DNA of 64,000 bases from NCBI GenBank assembly GCA_002897115.2, contig BCIH01000001.1:2245057-2309056 (forward strand), in the 5' to 3' direction. This document shows positions 1 to 15,396 of the stretch, piece by piece. The notes under the pieces are model-generated. The model did not search any database and was not told the DNA's origin. It saw nothing but the letters and a program-made list of their open reading frames with translations. The position numbers were made by a program, and so were the translations under genes. The number at the start of each line of letters is the position of its first letter. Within the stretch, counting starts at the first letter, position 1. Source of the DNA: Prototheca cutis. Taxonomy: Eukaryota > Chlorophyta > Trebouxiophyceae > Chlorellales > Chlorellaceae.

Positions 1-1590
1 ATAGCAGAATTCACAACAACCTCATGCCACATTGTCCCGAACATGATCGCACCATGAGGAGGATAAAGGGGACTTGAAGCAGGAGCAGAGCCCAGCGGAA
101 CGGCCTGGTCGCGAGGGTTGGGCAGGCGGCCGTGGTTGCCCGGCGCCATGGTATGAGGACCAGGATGGAGCACAGGCAGAGGAGAATTGTCGCTCCTGCG
201 ATGGGATAAGGGGAAGCACGTCCCGGTGGCCGCCTTGACCTCGACCAGCAATACCACGTGGGCCCTCCACCGGGGGGACCCCACCCGACCCTCAGCGCAC
301 TGCACCAAAACACTCGTGTCCAGCAATCAAGTCACGTACCTATGACAGCGAGCACTGCATAGTCCGCGGGGCGGACCGAGTTGACGCTGAAGGACATTCG
401 GGTGTGCCACCGTGGTTAACCGCCCATCGAGGTCCTGGCCGGATCCGCCAGGCCGGCCAATGCCTTGACGGATTCCTATCGAGTCCCTGAGCTTACAAAT
501 CAGACAATGTCATCGGCATTCCTTGATGTCACCTTGTCCTCTGTTGTGAGGATGGGTTGTTTGGGCGTGTGCCGCCTTTGCCGGCCAAGCCCTCCGCCCG
601 TCAGGTGCTGGACAGTTTGAAATGCAATGCGTGCCATTCACGACGAAAACATTCGGCGGTCGCGCCATTTCCTCTCTGAAACGGAGAGCGTTGGAGCTGG
701 AACTGATGCGTTCAAGCTCTCCACCTCGGATGCATCTGCATGGAAAATACATCATTACGATGCACATGTTGATAATCTGGCGTCTCCGCGACGCTGCTGC
801 CCACGGTGCTTCGTAATGCACGGACCATTGAAGCTGGTTGTCAAGGCAGGATGTACCATGCAGGGCCTCACTTGGGCCCAGAGCAGCTGCAGCGAGCAAA
901 GGCGGTCCATGGCAATGCATGTATTAACACTCATGGAACATGGGCGCTGTTATGACCTGCATTGCTGTCCGTAGAGGCGGACCTCTGGTTGCTCGTACCC
1001 GGCGGCGAACCGGCCGTTCGGGCGACAAGGTGTGGCGGGTTGGCACGCCATTACCGCAGCACGCCGTCTAGAGCTTTTGCATACAACCTTACAGCGCAAA
1101 GAGTCCCCAAAGTCACATCTATACCAAAGATGATGGGCCGTGGCGAGTGCGCCTGGATCGCACATCTACTTGCCGCAGCCAGGCGAACCGGCCATGGGAC
1201 GGCTGCCGAAACCCTGCATCGTCCAGGTCAACGCTTCCCAGATGCACACTGGCACAATGCCGTATACATCATTGTTAGAAGGCGAGCAGGTGACCATTTA
1301 TTGCAGGCGGACGGGGGAACAAGCTCCCTGGTATCCTGGGCCCACCCCTAGGGTTACGTCAAATAGTGGGCACATCATTACCACACCATCGGCGCAGACC
1401 TTGCTCATCGGCATGTACACCCCCCTAAAACATCCCGGCTGACTAAAGGCTGAAGAGACGCCAACCTCCATCGTCTTTTGCGATGACCATCATTTAAGGA
1501 AAAAAGGTCCAGGAACGGGACTGTGGCTTCATCCCCAGCTCCGACACGGAACCGTGCCTGCAAGCGGCATCCCATCTTTTATCTTCCGTC
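1..1590. other. No recognisable gene
   Basis: Only short overlapping open frames on both strands, with no family resemblance, no convincing splice-linked exons and no low-complexity coding signature. The right part probably holds the promoter and 5' UTR of the ABC transporter that starts at 1591. Confidence 0.5.
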
Positions 1591-5909
<4,319 letters not shown>

Positions 5910-6124
5910 CCGCCACCAAGATTCCACGGCTTCATGGTGGACCTGACGCGGCACGTGGCAGGGCGGTCGCGCGTTGAGTCGTGCGCGGTCTATACCGTAC
6001 AAATGCTCCGGGTCTGCAACCACGCACATGATTGAAACAGTAGAGGCTGTGGCCCCCCTTCGCAGGGCATTTTTGTGTATCAGGTTGATGCCCTGTTCAG
6101 CCCACCCCTTCCCCATGGGGTGAA

Positions 6125-6129
6125 TGTAA
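6125..6129 (+). terminator. TGTAA polyadenylation signal (ABCG gene)
   Basis: TGTAA, the usual chlorophyte 3'-end signal, about 216 nt after the ABCG stop. The rest of 5910-6568 is the 3' flank shared with the convergent gene and shows no other gene. Confidence 0.5.
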
Positions 6130-6568
6130 CAACAGCAGTTGTGCCAACTGCGGTTGCTTGCGTAAACAGGAAGAGGCAGGAGTGAAAGAGGATGAACTGT
6201 TGAGCAAAGAAGGGAGGACGAATCATCAATCAATCTCCGGAGCGGCCCGGCCCTCGTATGAAAATCGGTTGAGACACTGAAAGGAAGGCAGGCAATAGGA
6301 ACTGGAAGCATGCAAGAAGACAAGCTCGCTGATGACAATCTTTTCTGAGGCAACAAAAAGCAAGCATCCTTCACAACTCGGCGGGCGCCTGTGCGTGAAC
6401 GAAGCTTTGGGCGAAATCACTGGAAGAGAATGAAAGCAAGCCTTCACGAAGGTGTTTCTGCTTTTGGAGCTCTTTGGGGAGGACGCACATTGTTCCTACA
6501 CCAAGCCCCACAGGCGGCAGTCGCTCGGCCGCCCCAACCCCTTCCTACACAGCCACCTCACTTCATCA

Positions 6569-9191
6569 TCACGTGACGACGAGCATGGTCAGGCCTGCCA
6601 CCACAATGCCCTGTGCCGCCGCTGCAGCGTCCGACGCCAAGTCAAACCGACAGACCGGCGGAAGGCCGACGGACGCGACGTCGGCATGGGCCCCATCGCA
6701 ACGAGCGCCCCAGGCAGCCAGGCGGCGGTACCCGGCCTCTCTCAACGTCGCCACCGTTTCTTCCGCGCCCTTTTGGCGCTGCGCTGCGCTTTGTCTCCCC
6801 ACCTCGACCATCGAATCTCGGTCGTAGTCCGGCCGCGCCTTGTACCAGTCGATGCGCAGCGGGACCGGCGAGGTGCTTTTCGGTTGATGCCGCTGCTGCC
6901 GCCGCTGTCCCTGTTCATCATCTGCAGTCTCGCTCACAGCAGGAACCCGCTCCTTCCTGTTGAGCATGGGGAGCAGCGACCCCAGCAAACGCGGAGTCCA
7001 GTCGTAGGCCGCGATGCGGGCCCCAGCGACGCGGCGCCCCGCCAGGGCCGAGGAAAGCGCGGCGCCCTGCGCGGCCCAGCGCGGCGCGCCACCATCCTCA
7101 CCCTCGCACGCGGCCGAGCCGCCATCGCCCGCGGCGTACCCGTGCGCCGAACCTTCACTTTCGTCCCTGATGCACAACACCGCTGTGGCTGCGCTGAGGC
7201 CGTTGTTGTCGGCATCGTTGCCGTTCTCGTCAGTGCCAGTCCTACCACCGTCCACAGCAATCCCGTCAGGAACATCTTGGGCGCCCGGGCGCAGCGCGGC
7301 ATGCACGACCTCCAGGCTGCCCGCCAGGTGCGCATTGGCTGCCGCCCCCACGCGGAGCGCACGCAGCGTGCGGGGGTTGCCTTCGATCGCCAGCACGGCA
7401 TGACCCCGCGCGACGGCCGTCAGCGACCACTCCCCGCTCCCGGCACCGACGTCCAGCAGCACATATGGTTTGCGGTCGGAGCGCGGCAGGTTGCCGTGGG
7501 GCTTGGCAGTGGATGATGAGTTTGCCATCGTCGTGATTTGATCGACATTGCTAGCAGCAGGGCCATTGCGCGGCAGCAGACGTGTCGCAGTACGCGACCC
7601 GTCGCTGCGCGTCATGCCACGATCGGTATCTCCGGCCACCCCAACATCATTTTCGGCGTTTCCTTTGCCACCCATCGCCACAGCACCATCACCGTCGCCG
7701 GTGCTTGTACCAGCAATCGTCGACGCCAACACTCCTTCCTCTTCTTCTTCCTCCTCGACCGCAAATGCTTTGAAAAATTCGTCGGCCCTGGCGTCTTCAC
7801 CGGCAGGATCCGGAAATACGCTGCCCCGCGCAGCGATGACACACCCGACATCCTCCGCGTCCGCGCGGACACCGCTGCCGCAGGCATAGTGCGGCAGGCG
7901 CAGGCGCGGGTTTGTTGCGATGCGGGCCGTGAGCAGGACCTCGACGGCATCGAGGGGTACATGGTCGGCCTCGTAGACAGGCCGATCGCGGGGCCCCGCT
8001 TTCCGTGGCTGCGCCCGCCAGCTGCCCGAAAACATGTGAAGACTGGACCGGGAGGGGTGCCTCTGCATGGCCTCGGTGGCACCAAAGCCGGCCTCGGTCT
8101 GTGACAGCACCGTCACGGCCTGCGGATCAGCCGCGGCCGTTGTCAGCACGGCTTCGGAAAACAGGCCCGGCCCCGAGCGCTCCATGGTGTCGCGCTGCGG
8201 ATCGGCGTAAAACTGCGTCCCCGCCCGTTCTCCAATCAGCCGCAGCGCTGTACCCAGGGCCGCAGACCCGGGTGCGGCGGCAAACCACCACTGCTGGATC
8301 TGGGAATGACGGCCAAACACCCGGCGGACGACCTCGTCCCGTCGGATGACGTTTTCCCAGCTGCCCACAAAGCTGTCTGTATGTTGCAGTGCCTCGGACA
8401 TGGGCTTGATGGGCAAAACGTCGGTGTCGGCGTACACACCGCCGTGCGCATGGACAATCGCATACCTGCCCATGTCGGCGCGCTCGACGTCGCGCGGCAG
8501 GGCCAACCAGGTGGAAAGCAGATGCGGATAGCGCTCGCGCATCAGCGCATGCACATCGGAATAGTCCCACAAGCGGTAGCGCCAGCCCGGGTTCATGCGC
8601 TGCCACGCGGCCATCCAGCCGCGGGTCTCATTGGACAGCGGGTCGGGGAAGTCGAGCGAGAAAGGGTCCACGGGCTCGGTCTGGGGTCGCCGCCATTCAG
8701 GGTGGAAGGTGCCCAGCATCTGGTGGATCAGGGGCGGGATGCCAATGGGCCGCGTCGGACCCACGGAACTGCCAGAGGTGCTGCCAGAGAGACCACCTAG
8801 GGAGAGAGAGAGTGTACGTGTTTTTTTTGTTTGTTTGCATGTCTGTGTGTATGGAAAGGCTGGTTAATGCGCAGCTCCCATCCCAGCTCCCCATCCTTGG
8901 ATGGATAGGGTGTGGATCTGATCCAGCAGAGATCTCCCATGGCTGACGAGGGCCCCGGCCCCCAACCCCGCGAAGAGGAAGAGGAATCCGCGACAGCAAC
9001 CGCGTACCTCCGCTTGCCGCCAGGGTCCAGTCGTCACGGCTGAGGCCAGAGGGTGTCTTCAGGGAAGCCCAGAAGAGTACCAGGAGGCCGCCCATGAGCA
9101 TTCCTGCGGCCCCGAGGCTCCAGCTTCCCAGGCCCGGCTTGACCTTGCCGACTCTGGCCCATCGGGGCGCGGGCTTTACTGGGCGCACCAT
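6569..9191 (-). CDS. Signal-anchored GT32 (OCH1-like) glycosyltransferase fused to FkbM-like methyltransferase
   Basis: Two exons, 9191-9008 and 8796-6569, joined in phase 1; about 803 aa. Residues 27-44 (SLGAAGMLMGGLLVLFWA) form an N-terminal signal anchor, so a type II Golgi protein is likely. Residues about 80-330 resemble glycosyltransferase family 32: IPPLIHQ opening and ADMGRYAIVHAHGGVYADTD with the DXD metal/sugar-nucleotide motif at 185-187. A low-complexity linker with a Glu run follows. A class I methyltransferase-like domain then begins with VLLDVGAGSGEW (DVGAGSG at 510-516) and AIEGNPRTL, as in FkbM-type enzymes. ATG at 9191 is chosen because it gives the anchor; the long second exon has no upstream stop before its acceptor. 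The fusion suggests a glycan methylated as it is built (inference). Confidence 0.85.
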
Positions 9192-11007
9192 TCACGCATG
9201 CAACACTCCAATGGAGAAGTAAGCGTCACACGGGTTCTCAACGCTGTCCCTGGGGCCAGTGAGGGCTCGGGCACGGGGCCGACTTTTCAACACACCACAC
9301 CCCAGCAGGCGCGAGCGAGGCCATGCCTCACAGCATTTCAATCATGATCTCCTGGCGAACATTCATGAACAGATGATGGTGCATGTCCTATGCCTGTTTT
9401 GAAATTGGATCGGGACTCTTGTGGATCAAGATCGCCGTCAGACCATCCAGGACCGGGCCGGAGGGGTGGGCCCCGCACGCACACCGGATACCAACTCCGA
9501 ACCCTCCTCGCTTGCGCGACAACGTGGCTCTCTGACTCTTGTGAAGTAAACGCCTTATGCAGGATAGGTCTCCTGGAAGCATAGGATCTTCCTAACCATC
9601 GAAATTATTGAATGCATGCAGACTTACGATGCGCGCATGAACAGGTTTGCTTCACACCGTCGTCAAGGAGCAGCGACATAGGCGCCAACCGCCGCCAAAA
9701 CCATTTTGAACGGCATCTCCGACACCCCGCGTTCCCCCGTCTCGCCCGGCCTTTGACGCGCCTCAGGCATGGCATGCTCCATTCAACCGCGCGTCACGTA
9801 TTTAAATATGACACAGAGATTGCAAGAAGCCACAGGCACGTGCCCTTGGCCTCTTACCACGTTCACTCTTGCCACGTTCGTCGGTTGCGTTTAGGGCAAC
9901 GAAAGGTTGTTGCCGGGGCGTGCGCTCGGTATGAGCATCAAGCGCGTGTGTCTCGGCATTGAGAATGCCTGTTATTTTGTTCGCCTTTTTTTTTAGTGTA
10001 CAAGGCTTTTAGTTCCAGTACCAGGCATTCGCTGCCTTCCAAGAAGCTACTGGCGTCGTAGGCCTGGCGGTAACAAAGGCCGACAATTTTTGAGCACCCT
10101 GAAACATTCCTGCGTGACGCTTCACCCTGCCGCACAACGTTCCTTGCTCAAGATGAAGTTGTTACTAACCGGTTTAGACAGGTAATGAGGCGAGTGTTCC
10201 AGATGCGAACAAGCGAGGGATGATTCAGGCAGCCTGTTCTTGCTTCCTGTCCCTCCGTACCTTGAAGGATTTTCTGGCCCGGGGAATCGAGCTTCCATAG
10301 GGCATGTGCCGGTGTTCATGATTGTATTGCAGCACAATGCATGGAAGACATTCGCTGTCAGCTCTATACTGTGCTTGTGACATCCCTCGCCGGCCCTGTG
10401 CTGCCGCTGTCGGGAGCCGACACCGCCGGGCCCCAGAAACACCTGCGGCCGTTCTGCACAGCCGTGTGCGGTTTGCAACCCGCATTCAAGCCGCTTTGTG
10501 GTCCGTCTTGCACGATGCATCTGGAATGTGAGCAGGGCCAAGGTGCCGAGCTAGCCAGGGGCGGGTTCCCCGTGAGCAGTTTTGCCGGTCCCCCGACCGA
10601 CGACCCCCCCTTCTCAGGTGGGGCCGAACAGGTGACGTGGAAAGTGAGGCGTGAGCCGCCGGAGCCTGGTGCAGGGAATCCGGGCCTGCTCCCTCCACGC
10701 GACGCCATCAACCGCGCCATATCGGTTGGATTCCATCCATATGTTCCTGACGACTGCCAGCCGGTATCGGGCGAGCTAAGCGAGCGCCCGCGCTCCGGTC
10801 CCTCGGCCGTCCAAGACTGCAGTCCCACGCCGCCGCTAGCAGTGGCCTGCCGTGCAGCCACGTTGTGCACCCGTCTCACCGCGGCCCGGCATCTTCACAT
10901 TTTTTATCCACATCGCAGCTCCGGGGCTGGCAGGGACAGCGCGTAGGCAGGATCCCGCAGGGGGCCTCGGAAGCGAGCCCGCGCCGTGAGTACGCGTGAG
11001 GGGCTGC
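9192..11007. other. Divergent intergenic region, no gene recognised
   Basis: Separates the divergent GT32 fusion and AP2 genes. A 200-codon open frame at about 10341-10946 (+) has arbitrary GC-rich composition and no family match. It more likely reflects the 5' leader or promoter of the AP2 gene. Confidence 0.45.
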
Positions 11008-12152
11008 ATGGCCCACGAGTCCGATCCGCCGCTCGGCTTCACATGGCGGGCGAAGAGAGTGCGCACTGGACTGCCGGATCCCGTCAGACCACCCCCAGCG
11101 GCGGAGCCGAGGGCACTCAAGCCCGAGTCGGAGCCCGCCGCCCTGGATGCTACCTCCCCCATGGCCAGCCGGGGCTTGCTGGCCCTGTGTGAGGCGGCCA
11201 ACAGCGCCGGCCACGGCGAGGACGGCCCCAGCAGTACCTCCACCGTCTCCGCCCCACGTCTTGCAACAGCCATCTCGGGCCCAGACCCCATCATCGCACG
11301 AAGCAGCGCCACATGGGCCGCCGGCGCCCCAGCCCCCGCCGCCGGCGCCGGGCCCGCCACTCCCACCTCCCGGGACCTGGGTGGCCTGGGAAGCAGCATA
11401 CCAATCAAGAAGAAGACGGCTGCGTATATCGGCGTGCGACGCCGGCCGTGGGGCAGCTATGCCGCGGAGATCCGGAATCAAATCACGGGCGCGCGGGAGT
11501 GGCTGGGTACGTTTGAAACGGCTGAGGAAGCCGCCGTTGTGTACGACATCCGCAAGCGCCAGATCAAGGGCGAAGCCACCAAATGCAACTTCCCCCCGCT
11601 CCGTACCGACGGCAAACTGGGTGAGTTCAAGGGGTGGGTGTTTCCGAGAATGTTGTTTTGGCAGAAGTGTGTGTGCGTGTGTGTGTGCGTGCGTGCGTGT
11701 GCGTGCGTGCGCGTGCGCGCGTGCGCGCGCATGTGCGTGCTTGGGGGGAAGGGGGTTGCAGTCCCGCACGGTGTCACGTTGCGCCCAGCGCAACCCTTTT
11801 CTGCGCTACTGCAAGCACAACCCCAGCTGTGACTGACGTGAGTCCCGACATTCACTTCTCCATCCTCACTCATGTTCTATACATCGCAGTGAGGCGGGAG
11901 ATTTGCCCGCACGGGCAGGGTTCCCCAGAGCGACTGACACTTCTCATCCCGGCTGACTGGGCGGCGCAGGTGGGCCTGCTGAGCCGGCACACACCACTGG
12001 GCACGCTGGACTCGGGGTTGCAGACGGTCAAGCAGCCCTCGGTGGGGTCGCTGGACAGCAGCCCCTTCTCTGCCTTTAGCCCCGTCAGCGCCCCGCCCTC
12101 GGCCAGCCCACCCGGTCTGGGGGCGTACCGGCCGGCGGCCGAAGCGACGTAA
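11008..12152 (+). CDS. AP2/ERF-domain transcription factor
   Basis: Nuclear DNA-binding protein of the plant AP2/ERF family, about 291 aa. Exon 1 is 11008-11620; exon 2 is 11890-12152, joined in phase 1 (donor GG|gtgagt, acceptor cgcag). One AP2 domain lies at residues 140-196: YIGVRRRPWGSYAAEIRN, then REWLGTFETAEEAAVVYD, the hallmark beta-sheet and helix of the family. The N-terminal 135 residues are Pro/Ala-rich and the C-terminal 85 residues are Ser/Pro-rich, typical of activation or disordered regions. ATG 11008 is the first in frame after a stop at 10987. A single AP2 domain without a second repeat suggests the ERF or single-repeat algal class. The target genes cannot be predicted. Confidence 0.88.
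11668..11740 (+). repeat. Imperfect (TG)n/(CG) alternating tract in AP2 intron
   Basis: Alternating purine-pyrimidine GTGTGCGTGCG stretch, a simple repeat and a Z-DNA-prone composition, wholly within the intron. Confidence 0.85.
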
Positions 12153-12359
12153 ACTCCCCAGTTTTTCCACTTTGTTCTCCTGAAAACAATTTGAGGTCAA
12201 CCCCCCCTATTGCTACTGATGTAGTTGTACTATCCTCTGTTCGCGCGCGCAAGCGCTGCACTGTCCATGTGGAGTGCCCTGCCCTGGGGACCGCTCCTGG
12301 GCACACCCAGTGCCCCGCTTCGTCCGGATCACCACCTCACCACTTTGTGAGGTGCATCC

Positions 12360-12364
12360 TGTAA
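12360..12364 (+). terminator. TGTAA polyadenylation signal (AP2 gene)
   Basis: TGTAA about 208 nt after the AP2 stop. 12153-12580 holds no other recognisable gene. Confidence 0.5.
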
Positions 12365-12580
12365 TCCTCGGGACGCGCAGTCATGCACAAAAAAACACCC
12401 ACATCGCCAGCGCAATTTGAGACCATCATCATATATCCCTGAACAGAAGTGGAGTTGTGTCGAGCAAAACCCACCCAAAAAAGCGGTTGCTGGGTCAGCA
12501 CTTGCCGACGGGCCGAGGGTACGAATTCCGCTGCGCCTAGCTGCAGACGTGATCGCGCGATTTCACGCCCGGCCGAAGAG

Positions 12581-13805
12581 ATGACGGGCCTGGTGCATCT
12601 CTTGGCGGCGCTGAAATCGACCCGGGCGGATGAGCAGGTCGGTGAACGCTCGAGTGCACGGCGGGGGTTGTTGGCTTGCGGAGGTGGGTTGTTTGGGGGG
12701 AGCGGTTATGCTGGAGCGAGGAGGCCATGGGAATCAAGGTGCCCTGCCCGACCAGCGTGTCTTACCACCGCCTTATTTTCAGGTGGAGGCGGCAGCAGGA
12801 CTAAAGAGGCTCTTGGAAGATGGACCCTCACTGTCACCAGCAGAGGTATGCGCCTGTGCAGAGGCGCTGCTCCAAGCCGCCGGCTCAGAGGACCGGGAAG
12901 TCAAGGCGCGGAGCAAGTGGGTGCTCTACGCTCTGCTTCACGGCAATGATGCCACGCTGTGAGTATGGTATGGGTGGGCATTGAACAAAAGATGGTAAGA
13001 GGACCGGAGACCACGCGCCCGGCCTGAGCCCTGCAAAGGAGGGTGCCTGGCACCAACCGGCCCTGCATCACAACACTTGTAACTCTTCACTCCACCCACT
13101 CTATGACCCCGCCCTTTCGTTTGTGCAATTTCTTTGCAGAATGGCGATAGCAGGGGATGAAGAAGGGCTGCTGGACAAGGTATAATCCCACAGTGTTCGT
13201 TGGGTTCCGGCTGTGTGCGTCTTTATAGGCAACCCCAGGGCGAGGGAAGGAGGGCTCCTGGACTTGTTCAACCATGTGCAGTGCTGGGTAGTGTTGCCTG
13301 AGGTCTGGGCTACCGCACGCTCACTGTATCTACGCCACCCAGGGGGAAAGGACGAGTGTCGTCGGTGGTGATGGAGAGATTGGGGAAAGTGACACTGTCG
13401 AGCGTGGCTGTGCCCCTCATCGCCGTTGCCTGCCTGGGCCCACCTCCTTGAACGAACATCTTGTCCAGCGCTGCCTTTTCAAAACCCTCTGAATTCTTTC
13501 CACATTTCAAACAATGACGCCGCACAACACACACGCGCGTGTTGGGTTTCTGCAGATTGTGTTGCTGGCCTTGAGGGGCCTGCGGGGTGGCGGCAGCCAG
13601 GACGCGGTTTGCCTGGCACACCTCCTGTCCCGGGCCGACCCTACAGTGCAGGTGCATGTGCTTGTTTGTTGTTTCTTTTTTCCTATTGAGGGGAGATGCA
13701 GGCCCAAGTCCTTCCCAGGGACGTCGATACCCACGTGGCCAAATCACTCAATGTGATTTCCATTCCTTGCACGCACACACGCACACACGCACACACACGC
13801 ACACA

Positions 13806-13894
<89 letters not shown>

Positions 13895-14034
13895 NNNNNN
13901 NNNNNNNNNNNNNNNNNNNNNNNNNNNNNNNNNNNNNNNNNNNNNNNNNNNNNNNNNNNNNNNNNNNNNNNNNNNNNNNNNNNNNNNNNNNNNNNNNNNN
14001 NNNNNNNNNNNNNNNNNNNNNNNNNNNNNNNNNN

Positions 14035-14109
<75 letters not shown>

Positions 14110-14922
14110 TAGGCTGCCTGTGCGCGGACCAAGGTGCTGCCCCGGGTGGTGCACATGGTGGAGGGCGGCGGCCCTGCGGCCGGCCCTGCGCTGCGTGCAC
14201 TGCGTGGAAGCCGGCCAGAAGCTGCCGAGCGCCTGGTGCTCTACGACTGCCCACGGATCGTTCTGGACCGGTTGGCGGATCTCGGGGACACAGGAGCACC
14301 AGCACCCTTTAACGGCGGCGATGGCCGTGGAATGAACGTCGAATGCCCTGATGAGCCGCAGCAGGGCTGTTCCAGGCAAACCGCCGTTGCCGATGCGGCG
14401 GCGGTGCTGGAGGTGGTGGTGAAATCGGTCGGCGCCGCTTCGTTCCTGGCAGCGTTTGGTGAGGCTGAGGCTGGTAACGCGGCCCGGCGTGTGGCGGCGC
14501 TGGCTGCGCCGCTGGGAGATCCCGCGTTTCCTGCCACCACGCAAGCTGCTGTGGGGCGGCTGCTGTGCCTCGTCGCTGCAGGAGCGGTGGGTAGGAAAAC
14601 GCCAAGCACATCGACCCAGTCCCTGCCACAATCACCATCCTCAAATCCCATCATCTCAGTAGCAGCCAGGACGGCGCTGCAGGATGAGGCGTTGCCCCGT
14701 GCATGTGAAGTGGCACGTGAGGTCCCTGCCGGCGGCCCACTCGCCGCCGCAGCGGCCGAGCTGGCGGCCCGGTTGGCTTGCCGGGAACAAAGCGCCTGCG
14801 CGATGCTCACGCTGCACATTCGCGCGCTGGAGCCAGCAGTCGCCGCACTCGTGGCCGCGGGCAAGTTTCATCTGGCCCGGGAACTTCTGGCCGCGGCGAG
14901 TGTCTACACCCGTGAATCTTGA
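12581..14922 (+). CDS. HEAT/armadillo-like helical protein, function unknown
   Basis: Exons: 12581-12637, 12783-12958, 13140-13179, 13556-13651, 14113-14922; all phases join, about 392 aa. The predicted protein is almost all Leu/Ala-rich helices, for example LKRLLEDGPSLSP, IVLLALRGLRGG and LARLACREQSACAML, in the manner of HEAT or armadillo solenoids. No catalytic motif is seen. ATG 12581 is the first ATG in frame. Inside exon 5, 14591-14659 could be a 69-nt intron (gtagg...ctcag). Its length is a multiple of three and it has no stop, so both forms keep frame (369 aa if spliced). It codes for a Ser/Pro-rich patch unlike the helical surroundings. Intron 4 holds a CA repeat and an assembly gap. 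Confidence 0.7.
13771..14106 (+). repeat. (CA)n microsatellite with internal assembly gap
   Basis: CA dinucleotide repeat (13771-13894 and 14035-14106) interrupted by N at 13895-14034, wholly in the last intron of the HEAT-like gene. The true repeat length is unknown. Confidence 0.97.
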
Positions 14923-15250
14923 CCTGTCGGCGTGGGGCTTGCTTTTTTTTGAGTGGACTGATTGTTTGATTACACACCATGGCGGCATGTTTGATGAATG
15001 GTCGCCGAGGACGGCGTGCCTTCTTGCAAACCCTGGCTGGTCCCTTGGGTGTGTGTCATGCAAGCATGCATGCGCATGCATGCGCCTCCCAGAACGTCTT
15101 GAGGTTGTCGGGCAATTCTTGTACTACCCTCCGCCCTTGCCTGATGCTGGCTCCAATTCTGTCTCTGTGCGAGAGAAAAAGACAATTGATCCCCCCCTCC
15201 CCCATGTCTCAATGACTCCGTCCACTCATGCATTCCGCTGACAAACAATG

Positions 15251-15255
15251 TGTAA
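15251..15255 (+). terminator. TGTAA polyadenylation signal (HEAT-like gene)
   Basis: TGTAA about 330 nt after the stop at 14922 and before the convergent thioesterase gene. Nothing else is recognised in 14923-15396. Confidence 0.35.
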
Positions 15256-15396
15256 TAGCCTTGGGCCGCAATCAATTGTTCGGAAAAGGACGGCCTGTTT
15301 GCTTATTCATTGATGGTGTGGCAGGGGTCTGTCCAAAGGATACAGGACATGCAGCCTGTCTGTACAGAGGGGCGGCATCGCTGCTCCACTGGCTGT

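Noticed and set aside
6613..8104. Plus-strand open frames opposite the GT32-methyltransferase fusion
   Set aside because: Antisense shadows in GC-rich coding DNA. The minus frame holds the recognisable domains and a splice-linked signal anchor.
9940..10340. Possible tRNA or small RNA gene in the gap before the AP2 gene
   Set aside because: No cloverleaf, A/B box pair or terminal CCA-like structure was found by eye. No tRNA, rRNA or snRNA is supported anywhere in the window.
10364..11793. Minus-strand open frames of 170-300 codons over the AP2 gene
   Set aside because: No family features; the plus frame has a clear AP2 domain and consistent splicing.
13310..13747. Exon candidate between the third and fourth exons of the HEAT-like gene
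   Set aside because: The phases of exons 3 and 4 already join directly, and the intervening frames contain stops or no protein-like sequence.
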